A DNA stretch of 64,000 nucleotides, taken from positions 3,968,001 through 4,032,000 of the forward strand of contig OZ250159.1 of assembly GCA_965237785.1 (NCBI GenBank), read 5' to 3'. Below the pieces are notes generated by a model. The model made no database searches. It saw only the letters and a list, made by a program, of their open reading frames with translations, and was not told where the DNA came from. How positions within the stretch are numbered: the first letter of the stretch is position 1; each line of letters opens with the position of its first letter. Positions 54,070 to 61,429 of the stretch are shown here, piece by piece. Origin of the DNA: UBA6522 sp965237785 (lineage in GTDB: Bacteria > Pseudomonadota > Gammaproteobacteria > Steroidobacterales > Rariloculaceae). The position numbers and the translations under genes were made by a program.

Positions 54070-55019
54070 TCCCGCTGACAGAGCGCGTGGAGCAGTATCT
54101 CGCCCAGCGGGACCGCTTCGGAACAGGCCTGTCGGCCAGTGCTGTGCAGGCATTACGCAAGTTTGCTTCCTTCGCGGCAGACCAGGGCGCCGAACGGGTC
54201 ACCACGGACCTGTTCCTATGCTGGAAAGCGCAGTTCGGCTCAGCGAGTAATCGAAGCTGGTCCTACCGCTTTAGCCATGTGCGCACCTTTGCCCGTTGGC
54301 TGCAAAGCGTCGATCCACGGACCGAAGTGCCGCCCCGGGGCCTCATTCCAGCAGGTCGGCGACGGCCACGGCCTTACATCTACACCGACAACGAGATCGC
54401 CGCCATCGTGACCGAGGCCGCACGGCTACCGTCAAAACCCGGCCTGCGCGGCCCGACCTATGCGACGCTGTTCGGCCTGCTTGCCGTGACGGGGCTTCGG
54501 ATCGGCGAGGCGCTCGGGCTCGACGATGGGGATGTCGATACGGACGCCGCCCTGGTGCATATCCGGCATGCGAAGAATGACCGAAGCCGTGTGCTGGCTC
54601 TCACCCCATGCACCGGTCGGCGCCTTGAGCAATACCGGTCATTGCGTGACCGGATCCTTGGCGCGGTCGAGACGCCGGCGTTCTTCGTCGGAGATCGTCT
54701 TCAACGCGTCCGCACCGGCACAGCCGAATACAACTTTGCAAAGGTCGGCCAGAGAATCGGCCTGCGGGAGCGCAAACCGCCCGGCCACCGCGGCCGGGGG
54801 CCGCGCCTGCACGATCTGCGGCACACCATGGCGGTCCGCACCCTCATCGATTGGTACCGGTCCGGGCTGAACCCCGATCGGGAGATGTACAAGCTGAGCA
54901 CATGGCTCGGACACAGCCGTCCGGGCAATACCTACTGGTACGTGGAGGCGGTGCCTGAACTGCTGCAACTGGCCACCGAACGTGCGGAACGGTCATTCGC
55001 GCAAAAGGAGGCATCATGA
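54066..55019 (+). CDS. ritB: Tyrosine recombinase B of the RIT element
   Basis: A 317-residue tyrosine recombinase. Motifs are LLAVTGLRIGEALGLDDGDV (Arg I), VHIRHAKNDRSRVLALTP (beta-hairpin Lys region), LHDLRHTMAVRTLIDW (His-x2-Arg), TWLGHSRPGNTYWYVEAVPE (His and Tyr). ATG 54066 overlaps the ritA stop as ATGA, with GGGAG upstream; the in-frame ATG at 54042 is less likely. It overlaps ritC by four bases. All catalytic residues are present, consistent with an active trio. Confidence 0.9.
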   Translation: MIPLTERVEQYLAQRDRFGTGLSASAVQALRKFASFAADQGAERVTTDLFLCWKAQFGSASNRSWSYRFSHVRTFARWLQSVDPRTEVPPRGLIPAGRRRPRPYIYTDNEIAAIVTEAARLPSKPGLRGPTYATLFGLLAVTGLRIGEALGLDDGDVDTDAALVHIRHAKNDRSRVLALTPCTGRRLEQYRSLRDRILGAVETPAFFVGDRLQRVRTGTAEYNFAKVGQRIGLRERKPPGHRGRGPRLHDLRHTMAVRTLIDWYRSGLNPDREMYKLSTWLGHSRPGNTYWYVEAVPELLQLATERAERSFAQKEAS

Positions 55020-56017
55020 CGACGTATGCATTGCCTGCTTATGTGCAGCGCTTCTTCGCCGATCGCCTCATCGCACAGCAAGGGGCCAGTCCTCACACGG
55101 TGGCGAGCTACCGTGACACCTTCCGGCTGCTGCTCAACTACACCTGTGAACAAGTCGGGCGCGAGCCCACCGACCTGCTTGTCACCGACATCGATGCCGA
55201 TCTCGTGGCGCGGTTCCTGTGCTTCATCGAAGACAGCCGGCAGAACAGTCCCCGCACGCGCAACGCGCGCCGATCGACGATCCGGGCGTTCTTCCGGTTC
55301 GTCGCGGTCCGCGAACCCGCCCTGCTGTATCACTGCCAGCAGGTGCTCGCCATACCGGCGAAGCGCCATGACAAACGCATGATCGACTACCTCGACCGGG
55401 GAGAGTGCGCCGCACTGCTCGCCGCACCCGACCTGTCCACATGGATCGGGCGGCGAGACAGAACCCTGTTGCTGGTTGCCCTGCAGACCGGTCTCAGGGT
55501 GTCGGAACCGATCGGTCTCAATGTTGGCGACGTGGTCCTTGAGCCCCAGTCCCAAGCACACGTGCATTGCCGGGGAAAGGGCCGCAAGGAGCGGGCGACG
55601 CCGTTGCGCGCCGACAGTGTGCAGGCGCTGCGCGGCTGGCTGGGCGAAACGGCCGCAGCGCCGGACCGGCCGCTGTTCGTGAGTACCCGCCGGGGACGCT
55701 TCAGTCGCGACGGAATCGAGCGCATTGTGCGCAAATACGCCCGGATGGCATCCGGGACCTGCCCGACATTGAAGAGCAAGCGGGTCAGTCCGCATACGCT
55801 GCGCCACTCGGCCGCCATGGAACTGCTCCGCAGCGGCGTCGGCTGCACCGTCATCGCACTGTGGCTTGGTCATGAAACGGTTGAAACCACGCAAATCTAC
55901 CTGCATGCCGACATGCAGATAAAGAAAGACGCGATGGACCGGACGCGACCGGTCGATGTTCCCGAGGGCATCTACCGGCCCGATGATCAGCTGATGACAT
56001 TCCTGGAGGCTTTGTGA
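55016..56017 (+). CDS. ritC: Tyrosine recombinase C of the RIT element
   Basis: A 333-residue tyrosine recombinase, XerC/D-like in outline. The N-terminus has SPHTVASYRDTFRLLLNYTC; the catalytic part has LQTGLRVSEPIGLNVGDV (Arg I), VHCRGKGRKERATPL (Lys hairpin), VSPHTLRHSAAMELLRSG (His-x2-Arg) and LWLGHETVETTQIYLHAD (His and Tyr). It starts with an ATGA overlap on ritB, and AAAGGAGG just upstream is a strong ribosome site. Its stop codon falls inside the right terminal repeat. No truncation or frameshift is seen in any of the three genes. Confidence 0.9.
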   Translation: MTTYALPAYVQRFFADRLIAQQGASPHTVASYRDTFRLLLNYTCEQVGREPTDLLVTDIDADLVARFLCFIEDSRQNSPRTRNARRSTIRAFFRFVAVREPALLYHCQQVLAIPAKRHDKRMIDYLDRGECAALLAAPDLSTWIGRRDRTLLLVALQTGLRVSEPIGLNVGDVVLEPQSQAHVHCRGKGRKERATPLRADSVQALRGWLGETAAAPDRPLFVSTRRGRFSRDGIERIVRKYARMASGTCPTLKSKRVSPHTLRHSAAMELLRSGVGCTVIALWLGHETVETTQIYLHADMQIKKDAMDRTRPVDVPEGIYRPDDQLMTFLEAL

Positions 56018-56105
56018 TTATGCCGATAAATCCTGCCACATGACCCGGTCGATCAATGACTTGGGCCGCGTTGTCGGCATAAAACGGATGTCGGCATGTG
56101 CCGCA
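56016..56105 (-). repeat. RIT right terminal inverted repeat
   Basis: Inverted copy of 52672-52761 with two differences. Its inner end overlaps the ritC stop codon (56015-56017), leaving no spacer between the last gene and the element end. Confidence 0.92.
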
Positions 56106-57721
56106 TTATTGTCCATGGGCACTTGGGGGCGGTCGACGAACAGGCTCAATCCGTCGCGATGGTTCACCAGCGAGCGCAGCGCCTTGCCCTCGCGCGCTTG
56201 CGCCGGCAGGGTAGCCAGCTCCCGTTCGGCGCCCGCGAACAGGCCGTCGAGCGCCTCCTTGAGCGTGCCTTGCGCCGCGTCGAACGCCGGTGTCTGGCGC
56301 TTGCGACCGGGGTCGTAATCAGCCCGCCGCGCCTCGTTCAAACGGTAGATCGACGCGATCCGCTCGAGCCATCCCTGGCACCACGGCGTCAGCTGCTCCC
56401 GACCGGCCGCGCACTCGATAAAATCCCGACGCATATGCGCCCAACAGTATGCCAAAACCAGCACACCCGCGAGATCGCGGGCCAGCTTCTTATAGGCGCT
56501 ATAGCGGTCGCAGACCAGCACCGTACCGGGCGCGGCATCGCCGAACAGCTTGGCCGCCGCCGCGGCGCTACGCGAGGGGTCGATGTGGAAATAGACCGCG
56601 TCCTGGCTGACCGAGGTCCACAGCCAGGCGCGGCTCGAGCGGCCCTGTCCGCGAAGCGACTGGATGCGCCAGCCCGTCTCATCGCCATGGCGCACCGCCG
56701 CCTCATTCCGGTGTTCAAGAATCGCCTCGGCGAGCGGCTCGAACAGCGGCTCGAACCGGTGCACGCTGTCGCCCAGCGTGCCCGGCGAAATCGCCAGACC
56801 CCGGTCGCGCAGCCACGCGGCGACCCGGTTCATCGGGCGCAAGCAGGCATAGCGCTCGAACAAAAACCGCGCCCACACGCCGGTCCCGTAGGGTGTGTTG
56901 ACGAACAGCCGCGGCGCCGGGGGCGCCGACACTTCCTGGGGCGACGATGCGCAGGCGCAGAGCCGGCGCCACCGCGGACGATGGATCACGCGCTTGTGGG
57001 CCGCAACATGCACCTCGATGAGGGTGGAAACTTCCCCGCCATTGGCCGCGTAAGCCTTCCCGCAGCTGGCGCAGACGCGCTCGTTCGCCGGCGGGTTGTG
57101 CACTTCCATGCGCTCGTCCAGCGCGGGCCGTTGCGTGCGGCCATGGCCGGCGGCGCCGGGCTGGTGGCCGCGTCGGCGCTGCGAGCGCGGCGTCTCCTGC
57201 TTCTCGCTCTTGCGCCCGAACAGCGACTTCGACAGCACCGCCCTGGTCGCGCGAACCTTGGCAAGCTGAGCCTCCAGCGACACCGTGCGGATCTCCAACG
57301 CCCGCAGCGCCTTGCGCAGCCGCCCGACTTCCTTGCGAAGCGACACCATCGTGCTGCGCTTGCTCGACTCCACACCGGCCGCGACAAGCAACTTCGTCAG
57401 ACGCGCCACTTCGGCCTGCAAGGACAAGGCGTCCCTGGCCGTGCGGCGGACCTCCTTGGTCTCCTCCACCGCCGCCTTCAGCTTCTCCCGGCAGGCGTCG
57501 AGCTGCCACTTCAGCCAGCCCGATCGAGAACGCGCGTCCACATCCGACCAGCGAAGCTGTTCAGCGCGGGCCCGCTCCCGCTCGAATAGCAACCGCCAAT
57601 CCAACTCCCCGCGCAACTGCGTCTCAGAGGGCGCGGACCACCGGCCATCGGGCCTCTCGACTAACGTGATATCCGCCCCAACTGCGTCGTCGAGAATCGT
57701 CATGCCGGTACGATACCGCAA
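56106..57721 (-). pseudogene. tnpC: IS66 transposase, 5' fragment
   Basis: The first 538 codons of an IS66-type transposase. An unusually long N-terminal region with coiled coil (residues about 60-165) precedes the zinc-binding segment (NERVCASCGKAY, then RRLCACASS). The catalytic region has RHGDETGWRI and VLVCDRYSAYKKLARDL, the first two acidic residues, and ends VPMDNNAA where the RIT element begins. As translated now it would continue 20 or so residues into the right repeat and stop at 56018, without the catalytic Glu. Joined with 52387-52651 the protein is about 626 residues. ATG 57703 is an alternative start. Confidence 0.88.
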
Positions 57722-57816
57722 GACGAGCTGCGTTACCAGTCCCTTGCCAGGCCCCTCTCATCAGCCCATATCGATCCCCTCGCCATCTACTCATCCCGGC
57801 TTGAGCGAATGCTTAC

Positions 57817-57824
57817 CGGCGCAT
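57817..57824 (+). repeat. 8-bp target duplication, right copy
   Basis: CGGCGCAT, identical to 51419-51426, directly next to the right terminal repeat of the IS66 element. Confidence 0.92.
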
Positions 57825-58355
57825 TTGGCCATATTCACGTCCATTTATCATAGGTTTCTGTAATATAAGACAAAAATATAGCTACAAACCTTGTTCGAAA
57901 TTGGCCGTAAGCATACCGAATACAGATTGATTCCAAATCCAGCGCATTCCAGCGCACCGCGGTCGATGAATGCGATCACCCACTCGCCGAAACGACCATC
58001 GGGTATTGCAAGACCGAGGTTATCCGACGGCACCGCCCTTGACATCATCTTAAGAACATCGAATTGCAGATGCTACAGCGCGTCCAGTGGTTCAATCATC
58101 GGCGTTTGTTCACACCGACCGGCTATTTGCCTCCGGCTGAGACGAATGAATGCTGTTCTCAAATCAAGGAGCCGCCCACGGTCCAATGACTCAACCCAAT
58201 GAGTCGCCGGAAATCCCGGGGCTGTTTAGTTTGCCAATTGGAATGCACTCCTCTGGAAACACAACAAGTCAGATTATGCGCATTGGATGCCCAAGCGCGC
58301 ACGGATCAAATTCGCGCAGTCGGGCCTTCACGTGCGAGCATAGGTCAGCAGTATT
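57825..58355. other. Low-information region after the IS66 element
   Basis: About 530 bases without a recognisable gene. It is less GC-rich than its surroundings. A 66-codon minus-strand frame (57848-58048) includes FGEWVIAFIDRGALECAG, but I recognise no family and it may be a fragment of the gene disrupted by the IS. Confidence 0.4.
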
Positions 58356-59039
58356 TCAGCTTGTGTGTTCAAGCCCATGGATTAGATGTGGAGACCTGCA
58401 TGGGCCGCGAACCAGACTGTGCCACATTTCGTTTTCCTCCTTGAAGAAATTCTGAACTGCTTTGCCGCTGGTAGTTGATCGCAGACGTGATACCGCACGC
58501 AGGTTGTGGTTACCATAGAATGGGCAGGCCAATCCCGAAGACCTAGACAGTTTCCGCTGATAGCGGCACGATCTCGACCAGTAATCTGACCGGGGATACA
58601 CCCTCCAGCCGCCGATCAGCATCGGCGCCAGGTTATCCAGCAGTTCGAGACCTTCTTCGGTCAGTCCGGAGGTTCCGGTCGCCGCCGCGTACAACTGGTG
58701 GATCACCTCGACCGTCTCGATCAAGTCCAGGTTGTCGCTGCCCTCGATCCGCTCCCGGGTCCCGGGGCGCAACCGCATCGCGCGCGCAAACCCGATCATC
58801 CAAGCCTTCCAGAAAATTTCCTGCGTGCACTCGTCCACCTCCAGCACCGGAATGTATTGCTCCGGCTCCTGCGCCAGTGTGCGGGCGATGCCGTTGTAGT
58901 GAGCGATCAGCGCCGCCGCCGTCGCCTCGAGCTGTCCGGCGTCCTTGCGCTTCCTGTCCTGCCCCCACACGTGCGGCATCCATTCCGACGGCGGGACCGG
59001 CTCCGGGTACACCACCAACCCCGCCAGAAACTCCCTCAA
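58356..59039 (-). pseudogene. UPF0149 (YecA/YgfB-like) gene remnant with foreign C-terminus
   Basis: About 150 residues resemble UPF0149 proteins: FLAGLVVYPEPVPPSEWMPH, then AAALIAHYNGIARTLAQEPE, VDECTQEIFWKAWMIGFARA and ELLDNLAPML. The frame begins at TTG 59039 in the middle of the family's first helix region, so the N-terminus is probably missing. After LAPMLIGG the sequence (WRVYPRSDYWSRSCRYQRK...) no longer looks like the family, and the usual C-terminal SEC-C metal motif is absent. I read it as a truncated gene whose 3' end was replaced. Function is unknown even for intact relatives. Confidence 0.6.
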
Positions 59040-59146
59040 TGATCCTAGGGGGCATCGATAGTGAATACCCCAGATACATCCAGGACCCCTTGATCAAAGT
59101 GTGGACGCGGGCCAACCTAGAAGATGTCCAGCTGAACCATTTTTGA

Positions 59147-59368
59147 CATCCATTTGCCTCAATTGCCCTGGTGCTGGGCAGTAGCCTGCCCATGATCGGA
59201 AAGTTGCTGGGACACGCGCGCCTTCAAACTACCGCGCGGTACGCACATCTCGGAGACGATTCGGTCAACGCCGCGGCAGCTACGATTTCAGCTAGCATTG
59301 GCCAAGATATTTTCGAAACACCGCCAACCACTGTTTCGCCCCTGACGCGCGAAAGCGTTGTCCAATGA
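59147..59368 (+). pseudogene. Phage-type integrase, 3' remnant
   Basis: The frame HPFASIALVLGSSLPMIG continues KLLGHARLQTTARYAHLGDD, the C-terminal end of a site-specific tyrosine integrase with its His (LLGH) and Tyr (ARYAHL). The upstream Arg-containing catalytic part is missing: a TGA precedes it at 59144-59146. The last codons (GTT GTC CAA and the TGA stop) belong to the end of the insertion sequence that starts at 59359, so the original C-terminus is cut too. Confidence 0.8.
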
Positions 59369-61015
59369 GAACATGATGCTGAACTGGGGCGAACGCAGTG
59401 GTCCTGTGCAGCAGCGTGTCGTTTGATTGTTGCGGGCATGATTGCGGACTCCGCATCGTTGGTCAAGGATCGTTGTGTAGCGTTGGTGGCGGTTCCAAGG
59501 GCTCCCGAGTTCCGTGTTTGTCCGCTTTGGAGCCTCCGTTGCGAGCGGTTTTATGCCAGGCTGGTACGCCGGTTTTCGATGGAAGGACGCTCGCTCGGGG
59601 ACGGAGGGCGTAGCCCGAGTGAGCCGAGCGAGCGTGGCCCTCGGCGGTGCACATCGTTCCGCCCGCGTCACGCTGCACAGTGCAATTCGGACTCAATGGC
59701 TTTGAACAGGTCCCGGCGGGCGTCGTTAACGCGTCCGACCGCGTCCAGGTCACTCACGGCGTACGCGATCCGATCCAGTTCATCGAAGCTGGCGCCGTCC
59801 TTGAGGTAGCGCCGCGCGTCGGGGAGGGACTTCAGCTTCTCGTAGGGCGTGGTCACGTCCTGGCGTCGGTACTTGCGGCGCACCTTGCCGCCTTCGTCGC
59901 GGTATTCGGTGGCGAACAGACAGGGACGGTGGAAGTTCAGGAATGGCGATAGCTCGCACAGCGCGAACCGGTTGACGATTTCGGCGAAGCGCTGCGGGAT
60001 GTGGTCGTGGCCGAACCACTTGCGCACGACATGCGCGTTCTTGCCCTCGACCAGTGCGTTGTCGTTCGAGTGCCGCGCCCGCGACTTGGTGAACTTCTGG
60101 ATGTGCAGCTTGTTCAGCAGCGCCGCCACGCGGTGGTTGATGTACTCCGACCCGTTGTCCGCGTGGAATGCGGCCACTGCGAACGGGAACAGCGACAGCA
60201 GGGCTTCAAGCAGCGGCACCAGGAACCTTTCCGAGATGCCCGGCACGGCCCCTACGTATTCGTACTGCGTGACCTCGTCGACGACATTGATCAGGTACAG
60301 ACCCTTGACGCCGTCCCGGTCGCCCTGGTGGACGGTGTCCACGCGCAGGTGCCCCGGCTCCCCCCGCGGGTCCGGCGCTTCGCGCAGCGCGATGCCGACC
60401 GTTGCCGCGCGCGTCTTCGTCCATACCGTGCGCTTCGTCAGGTACGTCTTTGACGCCCGGAGGTTGTAGACATGGCTGCCCGAGATGCCTGCCAGCCGCT
60501 CGAAGCGCGCCTCGCCGAACACCTCGCACTGGCGGCGAAGCAGTTCGCAGGTGGCCAGCCCGGACATCTGGCCGAACGCCTCGTCAACCGTCGCCAGCAG
60601 CCGGATGTCCACCGCCGTGTACCGACGCTCGAACGGCCGACCGCGATTGCCGCCGCGACGGTCCTCAACCCTGCCAGTCTCCCGCCACTGCCGGATCAGG
60701 CGGTCAATCTGCACCGCCGATAGGCCGGTTGTCTTGGCCAGAAAGCGGCGCACGGTACCCTTGTCGCGCTTGCCCAATATCCTGTAGCGGAGCCGACCGA
60801 GCAACTCGCTCACGAAGGCGTAGGCGCTCGACCGGTCCTGATGTTTGTAGTCCACAGCTTCGTTGCCTTCGACGAAGGCCCGAACCTGCTCCATGGTGCG
60901 CAGCCGATGGCTCTGTAGTGTCACGATCATCCTCCCATGATCCATGACACGCCCGCTTCAGCATCACTTCGCGTTGGAATCAGCCCTTTCGTTCAGCATC
61001 ATCTCGCGTTGGACA
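59359..61015. mobile_element. Insertion sequence with an rve-domain transposase
   Basis: The ends read TGTCCAA, then 6-7 variable bases, then ATGATGCTGAAC, at 59359 and (inverted) at 61015. Next to the right end a 22-base motif is repeated in direct orientation (60957-60978 and 60992-61013, 20 of 22 identical). One minus-strand transposase gene fills the middle. No target duplication is visible. The family is uncertain; an IS1202-like group of rve-type elements is one possibility. Confidence 0.7.
59668..60945 (-). CDS. Transposase with integrase core (rve) domain
   Basis: A 425-residue DDE transposase. N-terminal helix-turn-helix regions include LGKRDKGTVRRFLAKTTGLS and IDRLIRQWRETGRVEDRRGG. 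The rve core has HLRVDTVHQGDRDG (first Asp), AVAAFHADNGSEYINHRVAA (second Asp, with the DNGSEY signature) and ARHSNDNALVEGKNAHVVRK (Glu), so all three acidic residues are present. The C-terminal part is rich in basic residues (EGGKVRRKYRRQDVTTPYEK). It starts at ATG 60945 or the nearby ATG five codons later. Intact, so the element may be active. About 300 bases between the gene end and the left IS terminus hold no gene. Confidence 0.88.
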   Translation of the reverse strand: MDHGRMIVTLQSHRLRTMEQVRAFVEGNEAVDYKHQDRSSAYAFVSELLGRLRYRILGKRDKGTVRRFLAKTTGLSAVQIDRLIRQWRETGRVEDRRGGNRGRPFERRYTAVDIRLLATVDEAFGQMSGLATCELLRRQCEVFGEARFERLAGISGSHVYNLRASKTYLTKRTVWTKTRAATVGIALREAPDPRGEPGHLRVDTVHQGDRDGVKGLYLINVVDEVTQYEYVGAVPGISERFLVPLLEALLSLFPFAVAAFHADNGSEYINHRVAALLNKLHIQKFTKSRARHSNDNALVEGKNAHVVRKWFGHDHIPQRFAEIVNRFALCELSPFLNFHRPCLFATEYRDEGGKVRRKYRRQDVTTPYEKLKSLPDARRYLKDGASFDELDRIAYAVSDLDAVGRVNDARRDLFKAIESELHCAA

Positions 61016-61429
61016 GTTCTGCGAATTGAAAAATCTTGCAAGTGCTGGCATCGTGTCCGTTGACGTACCTTGGGGTAATATCTCGTTCTTCTCTCCATTC
61101 CCCATCCTGTGCAACGACTGGGCCTCCTGGAAAATCGCGGCGCTTCAGTGTCAGAAATCACATCCTTCTTGGGGCGGTTTCTTTGGCTAGCCCCTCAGAT
61201 TCTCGAGTCCAGGGCAGTAATGTCTGCCCTTACCCGGAGAAGCTCAAGATTACTCGGGTTCGGTGGTGCAACATCGAGGGCAAGTCTTACTTTGTCAGAA
61301 ATCACTGTCTCCGCGGACCGGATTCTGCATAGACGCTCGTGCAGGGCTCTCCAAGTTGTTCACTTAGTCCGAATGTGATTCAGTACACGTCAACTTGCTT
61401 GGCAAGCCATTACCACAACCGCCCCGTTC
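61016..61429. other. Region without recognised gene
   Basis: Some 414 bases between the IS right end and the leucine-rich-repeat gene. Short open frames here resemble nothing known to me and no clear promoter is visible, although the control region of the downstream gene must lie here. Confidence 0.5.

Larger units (their letters stand above)
52652..56105 (+). mobile_element. RIT (recombinase-in-trio) element inserted in tnpC
   Basis: Three overlapping tyrosine-recombinase genes lie between 90-bp inverted repeats (52672-52761 and 56016-56105, 88 of 90 identical), the layout described for RIT elements. GCCGCA is present at both outer edges (52646-52651 and 56100-56105). Removing 52652-56105 restores ...DNNAAERALR... 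in the transposase, so the insertion point is exact to the base within that hexamer. Confidence 0.92.
51427..57816. mobile_element. Complete IS66-family element with passenger gene, interrupted by a RIT element
   Basis: The left end (51427-51451) and the inverted right end (57792-57816) share GTAAG and then TTCGCTCAAGCCGGGATG, 23 of 25 bases matching, and GTAAG is the usual IS66 terminus. The 8 bases CGGCGCAT flank both ends (51419-51426 and 57817-57824), the target duplication size known for IS66. Inside are a tnpC-type transposase and a DUF4338 gene, both leftward; no tnpA/tnpB are present. Without the 3454-bp RIT insertion the element would be 2936 bp. Confidence 0.93.

Noticed and set aside
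56096..57589. 497-codon plus-strand frame opposite the IS66 transposase
   Set aside because: Antisense shadow of tnpC; rich in Arg, Gln and Ala with no domain.
61149..61311. Direct repeat GTCAGAAATCAC in the region before the LRR gene
   Set aside because: Twelve bases twice, with no symmetry or promoter context; could be chance.
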